The notes under the pieces were generated by a model, which saw only the letters and a program-made list of their open reading frames with translations, did no database searches and was not told the DNA's origin. Below are positions 54,508 to 62,627 of a DNA stretch of 64,000 bases, piece by piece (positions within the stretch are counted from its first letter, which is position 1; every line of letters begins with the position of its first letter). This stretch comes from Betaproteobacteria bacterium (GTDB lineage Bacteria > Pseudomonadota > Gammaproteobacteria > Burkholderiales > Casimicrobiaceae): assembly GCA_013298765.1 (NCBI GenBank), contig JAAFJA010000009.1, positions 62,001 through 126,000 on the forward strand, in the 5' to 3' direction. The position numbers and the translations under genes were made by a program.

Positions 54508-55371
54508 TCAACGTGCTTCGAGCGTCAATAAGACCGGCTGATGATCGCTTGCTTTCGTTTCGAGATCGACATTCACTGACTTCACATTCGCACGCAAACT
54601 CTCACTCACAAACAAATAGTCGCAAGTAATGGGCTCAGGGCCATAGCGTCGATCAAACAAACGAAATGTTGGCGCATGCGCCTCACCCGGATGCGCAATG
54701 GTCCAAGCATCGATCAATCGTGTCGCGTCTCCGTTCTCGGATTGCATCAGCGCATACTCTTCCTGATGCGGCTCGAAATTGAAGTCGCCCGTAAGAATGC
54801 AGTGCGGCGTGTGCGTTTTCGCCTGAAACGGGGTTCCCGTGGTGTCTAGTTCCGGCGGGTACTTTGCGTGCCCACAGGCATCTGCATGCAGGAAGAGCAA
54901 TTCCTCGGCCTGCGTCTTTCTCATCAGTGGCGAATAGAACTCCAGATGAGTCGTCATCACGCGAACCGCACCCAGCGGTGTTTGCAAGGTCGCCGAAACG
55001 CAAATGCGCGGCATGCTGCGCACACCGAATGTGCCAGCGTCGGCAGGGTAGGGCAGCGTGTAGCGATGCACCTGTAGCGCGGGCAATCGCGTAGCGATCA
55101 GATTGCCAAATTGTTGCCGCGACGCGCCATCGGGCCCGAGCTCATCGACGGCCGCGCCGAAAAATACTTCGTAGCCAGGTAACAGCGCCTTAAGAATCGC
55201 CGGTTGATCGTGCGATGCGTCACCCTCCAGCCGCGGATAGTTCACTGCCACTTCCTGCAAGCAGAGCACATCAAAGTCCGCGATCTGCTTCGCTCGATCA
55301 ACGACGCGCGCGATGTCAACTTTGCCATCGAGCCCGCAAAACCACTGCACGTTCCACGTAATGAGTTTCAT
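54508..55371 (-). CDS. Endonuclease/exonuclease/phosphatase family hydrolase coupled to a Ugp-like operon
   Basis: The 287-residue protein is an EEP-superfamily metal-dependent phosphoesterase. Its motifs run in order: MKLITWNVQWFCGLDG (metal Asn), VLCLQEVAVNYP (metal Glu), ILTGDFNFEPHQEEY (catalytic Asp-Asn), and ASDHQPVLLTLEA (Asp-His). ATG 55371 overlaps the stop of the upstream permease gene (ATGA), so it is the last gene of the ABC importer operon. In E. coli the ugp operon ends in the phosphodiesterase UgpQ; here an unrelated phosphoesterase occupies that place. There is no signal peptide. The substrate is unknown; an imported phosphodiester is an attractive inference. Confidence 0.9.
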   Translation of the reverse strand: MKLITWNVQWFCGLDGKVDIARVVDRAKQIADFDVLCLQEVAVNYPRLEGDASHDQPAILKALLPGYEVFFGAAVDELGPDGASRQQFGNLIATRLPALQVHRYTLPYPADAGTFGVRSMPRICVSATLQTPLGAVRVMTTHLEFYSPLMRKTQAEELLFLHADACGHAKYPPELDTTGTPFQAKTHTPHCILTGDFNFEPHQEEYALMQSENGDATRLIDAWTIAHPGEAHAPTFRLFDRRYGPEPITCDYLFVSESLRANVKSVNVDLETKASDHQPVLLTLEAR

Positions 55372-56204
55372 TTGATGCCAGCGCGCATGAAGGATTGCAC
55401 GAATTGCCGTTGAAAAAGCAGAAACGCGATCAGCAGTGGCGCTGCGGTCAAAAGTGTGGCCGCTGTGATGATCGACCAATCGATGCCTTGATCGGTTGAG
55501 GCGAAGACTTGTAGCCCCACCGTCAACGGTCGCGAATTCACTGAATTGGTGACCACCAGCGGCCACAAAAAATTATTCCAGTGATAACTCACGGAAACGA
55601 GCGCGAACGCGATGTACACCGGCTTCGCAAGCGGCACGAACACACGCCACAGAATCTGCAACGTACTTGCGCCCTCCATCACTGCGGCTTCAACGAGTTC
55701 GTTAGGTATTTGCTTGAACGTTTGTCGGAGGAGAAAAATCGCGAATGCTGATGCGAAATATGGCAAACCGATCCCGAACAAAGTATCAATCAACCCGAGC
55801 TGGCTCATCGTCTTGTAGTTTTCAACGAGCAAGATGTCCGGCATGATCATTAACTGAATCAACACCAACGAGAAGAGAATGTTTTTTCCGCGAAATTCGT
55901 AGCGCGCGAACGCGTACGCGGCGAGCGTGCAAAGCACGAGCTGCGAGCCGAGGATCAGCGTCACAAGCAAGGTCGTATTCAAAAAGTAGCGTGCAAACGG
56001 CGCCGCTTTCCAGGCGTTCGCGAAGTTCTCTAACGTGAGCGGCGCAGTCAGTACAAACTTGGCCGAGAACTCCTGCGGATGCAACGCGGTCCACACGGCG
56101 TAAACAAGCGGCAAAATCCAAATCAAGGCAAGCAACCACGCCCCGATGTGATCGAGGCTGCGTATCCAGAGGGGTACGCGATAGGTTGGCGCTTCGGCGT
56201 GCAT
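55368..56204 (-). CDS. ugpE: Carbohydrate/glycerol-phosphate ABC permease, UgpE-like
   Basis: The 278-residue membrane protein is the second permease of an importer of the Ugp/MalG class. Six helices and the EAA motif VEAAVMEGASTLQILWRVFV are clear. It begins at ATG 56204 (a TTG lies directly before) and its stop overlaps the hydrolase gene. It is separated from ugpA by a 112-base gap containing no strong signal. The UgpE assignment rests on gene order and family, not on substrate evidence. Confidence 0.9.
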   Translation of the reverse strand: MHAEAPTYRVPLWIRSLDHIGAWLLALIWILPLVYAVWTALHPQEFSAKFVLTAPLTLENFANAWKAAPFARYFLNTTLLVTLILGSQLVLCTLAAYAFARYEFRGKNILFSLVLIQLMIMPDILLVENYKTMSQLGLIDTLFGIGLPYFASAFAIFLLRQTFKQIPNELVEAAVMEGASTLQILWRVFVPLAKPVYIAFALVSVSYHWNNFLWPLVVTNSVNSRPLTVGLQVFASTDQGIDWSIITAATLLTAAPLLIAFLLFQRQFVQSFMRAGIK

Positions 56205-56316
56205 CAAAGAACTCGAGATAAATCGCGTGAACGACTGATGTCGCGAAGCTCCTCTCGGCCTCGGGGGGATGCGTGAAGGAGCGAGCGCTCGTTTGCCGTC
56301 GTAATTCGAGAGCTCA

Positions 56317-57195
56317 CTAGTAATGTGCCTTTCGATCCATCAAGAAAAATTGCGCGAGCGCAACGCTTGCGAGCACCACGAGCAAGACGACAGTGATCGC
56401 GGCGGCATAGCCCGTGTCCCAATAGCGAAACCCGACTTCGTAGAGATGAAACAGAAGCAAACTGGTTGCGTTATCCGGTCCGCCGCGCGTCATCACCACC
56501 ACATGATCGACCATACGAAACGCGTTGATCACAGCGTTGACCAAAACAAAAATGGTCGTCGGCATCAGCAGCGGCCAAAGCACACGCCGGAAGAAAAACC
56601 ATCGACCCGCGCCTTCGATCGCCGCCGCCTCGCGCAAGCTCGGATTGATGCCTTGCAACGCTGCGAGATAGAAAATCATGAAGAACCCCGCTTCTTTCCA
56701 GATCGCGACCATCGTGATCGCGCCGAGCGCGGTGGACTTATCGCCAAGCCAATTGTGCGAGGGAAATCCAAACATGCCACCGATTTGTTCGAGCAAACCG
56801 TACGTAGGCGTATAGAAAAAGAGCCAAATATTTGCCACCGCAATCATTGGCAGTACGGTTGGCGTGAAATACGCCATCCGCAAAAATGCTTGACCGGAAA
56901 GGCGCGCGTTGACCCATAGCGCCATCGCCAGCGCGAGCCCCACTGACAGGGGAATCGTTGCTAGCGCGAACCAAAGGTTGTTGCGAAACGACTGCCAGAA
57001 GATCGGATCTTCAACCATGATCCGATAGTTTTCGAGGCCCACAAACGTTGACGGCCTGTTCCCTTTCGGGGTCGACATGAAACTATCAATGAACGTCGCG
57101 ACCGCCGGGTAATGCGTGAACGCGACAAGCAACGCCAATGCCGGAAGCAGCATCAGGTAAGCGTGGGCTTGGCGTTGGTGGTTCACAGAATTCAA
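56317..57195 (-). CDS. ugpA: Carbohydrate/glycerol-phosphate ABC permease, UgpA-like
   Basis: The 292-residue membrane protein is the first permease: LMLLPALALLVAFTHYPAVA begins helix one, and the EAA loop reads LREAAAIEGAGRWFFFRRVL, followed by six helices in total. The start is TTG 57195 or GTG 57186. It is separated from the upstream ugpB gene by a 139-base spacer filled with a palindromic repeat, which may reduce read-through and set its level below that of the binding protein. Confidence 0.9.
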   Translation of the reverse strand: MNSVNHQRQAHAYLMLLPALALLVAFTHYPAVATFIDSFMSTPKGNRPSTFVGLENYRIMVEDPIFWQSFRNNLWFALATIPLSVGLALAMALWVNARLSGQAFLRMAYFTPTVLPMIAVANIWLFFYTPTYGLLEQIGGMFGFPSHNWLGDKSTALGAITMVAIWKEAGFFMIFYLAALQGINPSLREAAAIEGAGRWFFFRRVLWPLLMPTTIFVLVNAVINAFRMVDHVVVMTRGGPDNATSLLLFHLYEVGFRYWDTGYAAAITVVLLVVLASVALAQFFLMDRKAHY

Positions 57196-57228
57196 TCGTG
57201 TAGTGAAGCGCGATCATTCATGAAGTTG

Positions 57229-57332
57229 TTTCCCTCCCCTTCAAGGGGAGGGCTAGGGTGGGGATGGGGTTCGTCTCGATTGCGTAGTCAAACCCAATCC
57301 CCCTCCCGAACTCCCCTTCAGGGGGAGGGAGA
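57229..57332. repeat. Inverted pair of CCCTCCCC palindromic elements
   Basis: CCCTCCCCTTCAAGGGGAGG at 57232-57251 is itself a palindrome, continued by GCTAGGGTGGGGATGGGG. The complementary strand of 57290-57331 carries almost the same series: CCCTCCCCCTGAAGGGGAG, then GGGAGGGGGATTGGG. The two copies therefore face each other, as in BIME-like pairs. The element occupies the ugpB-ugpA spacer. No mobile gene is attached. Confidence 0.85.
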
Positions 57333-57334
57333 TA

Positions 57335-58630
57335 TCACTTAAACCCGCGCAACAACCGCTCGGCCTCACGCTGCGCGTCTTTCATCGCTTGCTCTGCGGT
57401 TTTGCTGCCGGTAATCGCGGCCTGCAATCCATCGTTGAACGCTTTGGCAACACGTTGATTGTCGTGCGTGGAGAGCTCTGCTACAGCGAACTGCAGCTGA
57501 TCGCGCGCAACCGTTGCAGGAGGGAACTCGCTTGCATATTTCTTAAGTGCTGGCGTATCGAACGCAGCGGGTGACACGGCGACGTAGCCCGTATCGATGC
57601 CCCATTGCGCGGCGCGTGCAGGCTGAGTGAGCCACTTCGCAAACCTAAATGCTGCGTCCTGCTGCGCAGGCGTTGCCTTCTTGAAGATGAAGAAATTTCC
57701 GCCACCGGTGGGCGAGCCGCGCTTCTTACCCGCAGGCAGCATCGCAACACCGAAGTCAAACTTTGCGTTGTTTCGAATGTTGGTGAGATTTCCTGTCGTC
57801 GTCCAAATCATCGCTGATTTTTTCTCCATGAAATCTTTCGGTGTCGTGCCCCACTCCACAATGCCTGGCGGGTGAATGCCGTGCTTCTTTGATAAGTCCA
57901 CCCAAAATTGCAGCGCTTCGATCACTTTGGGATCGTCGAACTTCGTTTGCGTACCGGCCTCATTCGCAAGAATTACATCGTTCTGCGTGGTGAGCCCCTG
58001 AAAGAGCCAGTATGGGAATCCGCTCGACGGAATCTGAATTCCATATTGCGTGACTTTCCCGCTTGCATCCTTCTTGGTGAGTTTCTGGCCCATCGACACC
58101 ATTTCTGCCCATGTTGCAGGCGGTTTGTTCGGATCGAGCCCAGCTTCCTTGAATGCTTCTTTGTTCCAATAGAGAACGACGGTCGAGCGCTGAAATGGCA
58201 CGCCCCACGTCTTGCCGCCGATTTGGCTGTTCAACATAAACGCTTTGTAGAAACCGCTCATCCACTTTCGATCGTCGTCGGTCTTCACAAAGTTATCGAT
58301 CGGCACGATGGCATCGTCGTCGATCAAGGTGAATGTATCGGTCGAGAGCAGCACTGAGGCTGCAGGAGGCGTGCCCGCTTTATTCGCGGTGAGCGCCTTC
58401 ACAATGGTGTCTTGATAACTGCCCGCGTAGATCGGCGTGACTTTGATCGTTGGATTCTCTTTATTGAAATCCGCCGCGAACTGATCGATAAGCTTAGTGA
58501 TCGGCCCGCCGACAGCGACGGGGAAATAAAACGGAACTTCGGTCGTTTGCGCGAACGAGCTCGATGCGATGAGCGTCGCGCTGGCGATGCCGGTCGCGAG
58601 TCTCGCGAATGTGTGTCTAAATGTATTCAC
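57335..58630 (-). CDS. ugpB: Ugp-like ABC transporter binding protein
   Basis: The 431-residue protein is a family 1 solute-binding protein with a signal peptide (ATGIASATLIASSSFA, cut before QTTEV). TEVPFYFPVAVGGPITKLID opens the mature part, and FAADFNKENPTIKVTPIYAG, VPFQRSTVVLYWNKEAFKEA and the MPAGKKRGSPTGGGNFFIF stretch are typical of UgpB-like proteins. The GTG start at 58630 has an excellent GGAGGAAG site. Glycerol-3-phosphate or a glycerophosphodiester is the family substrate, but this branch (FPVAVGGP in place of the E. coli WHSMEG) may bind something else. Confidence 0.9.
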   Translation of the reverse strand: MNTFRHTFARLATGIASATLIASSSFAQTTEVPFYFPVAVGGPITKLIDQFAADFNKENPTIKVTPIYAGSYQDTIVKALTANKAGTPPAASVLLSTDTFTLIDDDAIVPIDNFVKTDDDRKWMSGFYKAFMLNSQIGGKTWGVPFQRSTVVLYWNKEAFKEAGLDPNKPPATWAEMVSMGQKLTKKDASGKVTQYGIQIPSSGFPYWLFQGLTTQNDVILANEAGTQTKFDDPKVIEALQFWVDLSKKHGIHPPGIVEWGTTPKDFMEKKSAMIWTTTGNLTNIRNNAKFDFGVAMLPAGKKRGSPTGGGNFFIFKKATPAQQDAAFRFAKWLTQPARAAQWGIDTGYVAVSPAAFDTPALKKYASEFPPATVARDQLQFAVAELSTHDNQRVAKAFNDGLQAAITGSKTAEQAMKDAQREAERLLRGFK

Positions 58631-58651
58631 AGTGCTTCCTCCTCAAAAAAA

Positions 58652-59695
58652 CTAAACGATGACACGTTGACCGTTTGCATCGAACCAGTGGTTCGCGCTC
58701 GCGGGCCAATCAACAAAAACGGGGGTGTTCGCGTCCCAGCGCGCTTGTCCGAGCACGCGCGCATGGAGCAGCGCATCGCCGACATTGCAGCGAAGAATGC
58801 TGTCCGCGCCTAGATATTCCACCGACGCCACGGTCGCGGAGACCGCGCTCGTGCCACGGCTTGGCTCGCGCGAAATCGAAACATCTTCCGGGCGCACGCC
58901 AAGCGTTGCTGCGTTGGAAGGGCGCGCGGCAACAGCGGCGCTCGACGCGAGAGCAGGATTGTTCACATCGAGCAAACTCATCGAAGGCGTGCCAATAAAT
59001 TTCGCAGCGAAGGTTGTTTGCGGCGCTGCATACATTTCGCGCGGTGTTGCGGCTTGCTCGATGCGGCCCTGGTTCATCAGGATCACCTGATCGGCCATGC
59101 TCATCGCCTCGGTCTGATCATGCGTCACATAGACGACGGTGAGCTTTAATTTCTGCTGTAAATCGCGAAGCTCCGCGCGCATTTCTTGACGCAGCTTCGC
59201 ATCAAGATTCGAAAGCGGCTCGTCCATTAAGCACACCGTTTTTTGCGCAACGATCGCGCGCGCGAGCGCTACCCGTTGTTGTTGCCCACCGGAGAGCTGC
59301 GAAGGTTTACGTGCCGCCAACTGTTCGAGCCCGACGACGGAGAGTACGTGTTGTAAGCGCTCCTGTTGCACCGCGCGCGGCGTTTTGCGCACCTGTAACC
59401 CGAACAAAATGTTGTCGGCCACCGTGAGATGCGGAAAGAGCGCGTAGTTCTGAAAAACCATCGCCACATCCCGCGCAACTGGCGGCGCGGTGGTCACGTC
59501 GCGATCATTGATAAAAATCGCGCCTTCGCTTGGCGAATCGAGCCCCGCAATCAAACGCAACGTCGTCGATTTGCCGCAACCGGAGGGCCCGAGCAACACC
59601 GCGAAGGTGCCAGGCTCCACGCGCAAATCGCTCGGATGGAGCGCGGTGACGTCACCCCAGCGCCGACTCACCCCTTTGAACTCAATCGCACTCAC
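58652..59695 (-). CDS. ugpC: Ugp-like ABC transporter ATP-binding protein
   Basis: The 347-residue ATPase is of the MalK/UgpC type, with an N-terminal nucleotide-binding domain and a C-terminal regulatory TOBE/OB domain (from about residue 240). Walker A is GPSGCGKSTTLRL, signature [15 protein letters not shown], Walker B VCLMDEPLSNLDAKL and the switch VTHDQTEAMSMAD. I chose GTG 59695, preceded by AAGAGG, where similarity starts; the frame continues to 59827 without it. It is the first gene of the operon, before ugpB. Confidence 0.92.
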   Translation of the reverse strand: MSAIEFKGVSRRWGDVTALHPSDLRVEPGTFAVLLGPSGCGKSTTLRLIAGLDSPSEGAIFINDRDVTTAPPVARDVAMVFQNYALFPHLTVADNILFGLQVRKTPRAVQQERLQHVLSVVGLEQLAARKPSQLSGGQQQRVALARAIVAQKTVCLMDEPLSNLDAKLRQEMRAELRDLQQKLKLTVVYVTHDQTEAMSMADQVILMNQGRIEQAATPREMYAAPQTTFAAKFIGTPSMSLLDVNNPALASSAAVAARPSNAATLGVRPEDVSISREPSRGTSAVSATVASVEYLGADSILRCNVGDALLHARVLGQARWDANTPVFVDWPASANHWFDANGQRVIV

Positions 59696-59843
59696 CGAGC
59701 GCCATCCTCTTCTTATTAATTTATTTGTTTTAGCCGAAAAGTGCGACGCGCGAGTGAATCGAATCAATTGCGTTGCTCGCGTAAAGGTCGTCCGCGAACT
59801 TGAATCGGTTAAAAGCCAATCTAACACATGTCTTGAAAAGTTG

Positions 59844-59893
59844 GGGCTAGCGCGGATATTGTGCCAAAAGAAAAATGAATCAAAAAATAGCCC
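59844..59893. repeat. Inverted repeat with GGGCTAGC octamer upstream of ugpC
   Basis: GGGCTA (59844-59849) is complementary to TAGCCC (59888-59893), flanked by TTGG and CCAA on the outer sides, with a 38-base AT-rich loop. The spacer holds the ugpC promoter and the downstream end of the M15 peptidase gene. It is similar in design to the hairpins at 10260-10313 and 26457-26529. Confidence 0.45.
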
Positions 59894-59930
59894 TAACCCA
59901 ATTAAAAGCAGACTTTTCAGGGAAAAGCTA

Positions 59931-60614
59931 TTAAACCCGTGGCAAATTCACCTTCATCACCTGATTTTCATAAATCGACTGAATCACTTCGAGCGCGACG
60001 TCTTTGCCAAGCAGCGCTGATGACGCAATCGTGTCAGCCAGTAATTGCGGCGTGATCAAAGTGATGAGCTGAGTCGATATCGGTGCATAACTCAAATGCC
60101 ATGGCTCTGGAAACACGCCGCCCAAGTAGCGTGCATACGGCCGAAAAAAACCGAAGCGTGCGATGTTGGCATCGAGCCATTGATGCATGGCAAAGAACGC
60201 GCCGCCCTCGCGAAACTCTTCCGGCAACAATTGAGCGCGATAGCCATCGCGCATTGCCGCCGCATCGACCACATCGATCTCCGTTCCCCAATGATGCCGA
60301 CTCGCGCCGGGGAGCGCCGACCAATGCAAGATGTGCTTGACGATTTCGCGCTCAGACAAATTCGCGAAATCAAGCGCCTGGCCATCGGCATCGTAGAGCG
60401 GCCGCTTCCCCAAAAACTTATCGTTCCAAATACCAAGCTGCGTATCGAAATTCCGAAACGAACTGTGCGGAGACAACTCGATGCCGACGAGCAACGCCTC
60501 GCGTCGCATCGTGAGAAACGCATCGATCACGTGAGGGTGCGCTGTAAAGCTCGGCTCGCTCACCTGCACAACATGCGTGCGCGCGCGGCCGGTGAGTTCG
60601 AGTTCGTTCAACAT
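59931..60614 (-). CDS. M15-family D-alanyl-D-alanine carboxypeptidase
   Basis: The 227-residue zinc peptidase is VanY-like. The zinc motif SRHHWGTEIDV fits SxHxxGxAxD, and the second motif is FPEPWHLSY (ExWH). It would cut D-Ala-D-Ala ends of peptidoglycan, although no signal peptide is visible, so it is cytosolic or exported in another manner. ATG 60614 lies 5 bases from the edge of a palindromic repeat, which has replaced any normal ribosome-binding site. Confidence 0.9.
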   Translation of the reverse strand: MLNELELTGRARTHVVQVSEPSFTAHPHVIDAFLTMRREALLVGIELSPHSSFRNFDTQLGIWNDKFLGKRPLYDADGQALDFANLSEREIVKHILHWSALPGASRHHWGTEIDVVDAAAMRDGYRAQLLPEEFREGGAFFAMHQWLDANIARFGFFRPYARYLGGVFPEPWHLSYAPISTQLITLITPQLLADTIASSALLGKDVALEVIQSIYENQVMKVNLPRV

Positions 60615-60619
60615 TTTTT

Positions 60620-60724
60620 CGTAGGGTGGGCAACTTGTTGCCCACGCGTCGTTTATCGAAGATCTAAAGTCGAAAAAGTGAGGACTATGTGCGACCGCGC
60701 AGGCGACAAGTTGCCCACCCTACG
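60620..60724. repeat. Palindromic GTAGGGTGGGCAAC element
   Basis: CGTAGGGTGGGCAACTTGT (60620-60638) is perfectly complementary to ACAAGTTGCCCACCCTACG (60706-60724). GGGCAAC/GTTGCCC also forms an inner hairpin at 60627-60643. Such GTAGGGTGGGCAAC repeats occur in many proteobacterial genomes as REP-like or MITE-like elements. This copy fills the whole gap between the DUF4288 stop (4 bases away) and the M15 peptidase start (5 bases away). Confidence 0.9.
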
Positions 60725-60727
60725 AAG

Positions 60728-61087
60728 CTACGAGACGATTGTTTTCCGAATGCTCTTCAACTTACGAGGCGCATGTTTGACCCACATGATTTCCGCCCCA
60801 TCAGCAAGTTCTTCGTAGATCGGCAATACATCCGTAATTCCTTCGAACACCCACTGAACATCAACGCCTTTGACGCCGCCCTTGTACGGTTTTGTTTCTC
60901 CGTTCGCTATCTTGACCGCCTTCTCGCGAGCTTCGTTTAGATCGTTTGCTTTCACGAGAATCGTGTTTTCCCAGGTGCTGAACCGTTTCTCTGGATCAAC
61001 ATTGTCTTTGTCGGTGAGTTCAACAAAACGAAGAAGATAAGATGCCATGTACCAACCGTGTGGCGCGACATCTTTGCTTGTCGTCAT
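60728..61087 (-). CDS. DUF4288 family protein
   Basis: The 119-residue protein matches DUF4288: WYMASYLLRFVEL, TWENTILVKANDLNEAREKA, then a YKGGVKGVDVQWVFEGITDV block, where the W-F-G turn is a family landmark. It is small and cytosolic, with no known function. I chose ATG 61087 over an upstream TTG (61108) that overlaps the M20 peptidase gene. It starts 7 bases after that gene's stop, so they are probably co-transcribed. Confidence 0.82.
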   Translation of the reverse strand: MTTSKDVAPHGWYMASYLLRFVELTDKDNVDPEKRFSTWENTILVKANDLNEAREKAVKIANGETKPYKGGVKGVDVQWVFEGITDVLPIYEELADGAEIMWVKHAPRKLKSIRKTIVS

Positions 61088-61094
61088 GTGCTGA

Positions 61095-62558
61095 TCACGC
61101 CGCCGCAATCACCAACGCCGTCGCCGCCGTCACCTTCTTCGCATACGCAATATGCAAAAACTCATTCGGCCCGTGTGCGTTCGATTTCGGTCCGAGCACG
61201 CCGGTGACGAGCATTTGTGCGTTGGGGAATTTCGCGCCGAGCATGCCCATGAACGGGATCGTGCCGCCTTCGCCCATGTAGGCGGCAGGTTTGCCAAAGT
61301 AGTGCATCGACGCCGCGTCGAGCGCGACGGTGAGCCAGGGCGCGAACGCCGGGGCGTTCCAGCCAGTGGCGGCGCTATCGGCTTCGAACACGACGTGTGC
61401 GTTGTACGGCGTGTTGTTTTCAACCAAACGCTTCACTTCACTCGCGGCCTCAGCGCCGTCAACCGTCGGCGGAATTCGTAGCGAAAGCTTGAGCGCGGTG
61501 TACGGACGCAGCACGTTGCCTGCCGCAGCGGTGGGCGGCAATCCATCGGCGCCCGTGATGGAGAGCGATGCGCGCCACGTGCGATTCAGAATGAGCTCTA
61601 CGGGATCGTTGCTCGTAGGGATCGTGAATTCATGTGCGCCGCCGCAGCTTTGCCATGGGAAGCGCTTCCACATCGATTCGCCCAAAATGTCAGAAGCTTG
61701 TTTAGCTTGTTGCAAGCGTTCATCAGGGATTGGGGCCGCGAACACGGGCGACTTGGTCATACCCGTCACTGAGTCGTCAATACGATCGAGCAATTGCCGC
61801 GCGACACGGAACGTGGAAGGCACCACGCCGCCCGCATCGCCCGAATGCACGCCCTCGGTCAACATGCGCACGGTCATCGTGCCGTTGACCAAACCGCGGA
61901 GCGAGGTTGTTGCCCACAGCTGATCGTAGTTTCCCGCGCCGGAATCGAGCGCGACCACGAGGCCCACATCACCCATGCGCGGTGCAAGCGCGTCGAGGTA
62001 CGGCGGCAGATCAAACGAACCCGATTCTTCACAGGTTTCGATGAGGCCGAGCACGCGTGGGCGCGAGATGTTTTCGGCATCGAGCGCGATCACAGCGGCA
62101 AGCGAGGCGAACACCGCGTAGCCATCGTCTGCGCTGCCGCGACCGTAGAGCTTGCCGTCTTCCACAAGCGGCGTCCACGGCCCGATGTCGTCGCGCCAAC
62201 CGCTCATTTCCGGTTGCTTATCGAGGTGACCGTAGAGCAGCACGGTTTTCCCATTTGCTTTCGTGCCGGTGCCTGGGATGTCGAAGAAGAGAACCGGCGT
62301 GCGACCTTCAAGCGTGATGACTTCAAGCGTCATGTTCTTCACAGGCTGCGCCGCAACGAATTTCTTCGCTTGCTCAATCGCGCGCTGAATTTGACCCGCA
62401 CGCTTCCACTCTGCTTCGAACGAGGGCGACTTCGCGGGCAATTTCACGTATTCGATCAACTGCGGAACGATGTCGGCGTCCCACTGCTTCGACACGCGAG
62501 TGAGAAGTTTCGATGAGTCGTCGGAATTGAAAGGGAACGTGTCTGGGCGCGCAGTCAT
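61095..62558 (-). CDS. M20-family metallopeptidase (dipeptidase)
   Basis: The 487-residue enzyme is a two-zinc dipeptidase of the CNDP/PepV-related M20 group. The metal ligands lie in LLYGHLDKQPEM, GRGSADDGYAVFASLAAV, ETCEESGSFDLP and ALDSGAGN; the C-terminal His is in GPNEFLHIAYAKK. The dimerisation/lid domain sits between about residues 205 and 385. The start is ATG 62558; a TTG lies 5 codons upstream. It is the first gene before DUF4288. Confidence 0.93.
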   Translation of the reverse strand: MTARPDTFPFNSDDSSKLLTRVSKQWDADIVPQLIEYVKLPAKSPSFEAEWKRAGQIQRAIEQAKKFVAAQPVKNMTLEVITLEGRTPVLFFDIPGTGTKANGKTVLLYGHLDKQPEMSGWRDDIGPWTPLVEDGKLYGRGSADDGYAVFASLAAVIALDAENISRPRVLGLIETCEESGSFDLPPYLDALAPRMGDVGLVVALDSGAGNYDQLWATTSLRGLVNGTMTVRMLTEGVHSGDAGGVVPSTFRVARQLLDRIDDSVTGMTKSPVFAAPIPDERLQQAKQASDILGESMWKRFPWQSCGGAHEFTIPTSNDPVELILNRTWRASLSITGADGLPPTAAAGNVLRPYTALKLSLRIPPTVDGAEAASEVKRLVENNTPYNAHVVFEADSAATGWNAPAFAPWLTVALDAASMHYFGKPAAYMGEGGTIPFMGMLGAKFPNAQMLVTGVLGPKSNAHGPNEFLHIAYAKKVTAATALVIAAA

Positions 62559-62577
62559 GATGAGAAAGCTCAAAATG

Positions 62578-62607
62578 AAAAAAGGAGAACTATTGTCCTC
62601 CTTTTTT
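62578..62607 (-). terminator. Terminator downstream of the tartrate dehydrogenase-like gene
   Basis: AAAAAAGGAG (62578-62587) is the complement of CTCCTTTTTT (62598-62607), giving a hairpin followed by a T-run in both directions. It lies between the stop at 62628 and the start of the M20 gene, so it separates the two minus-strand units. Confidence 0.85.
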
Positions 62608-62627
62608 CTACCGCGTGCAGTGTGCGA

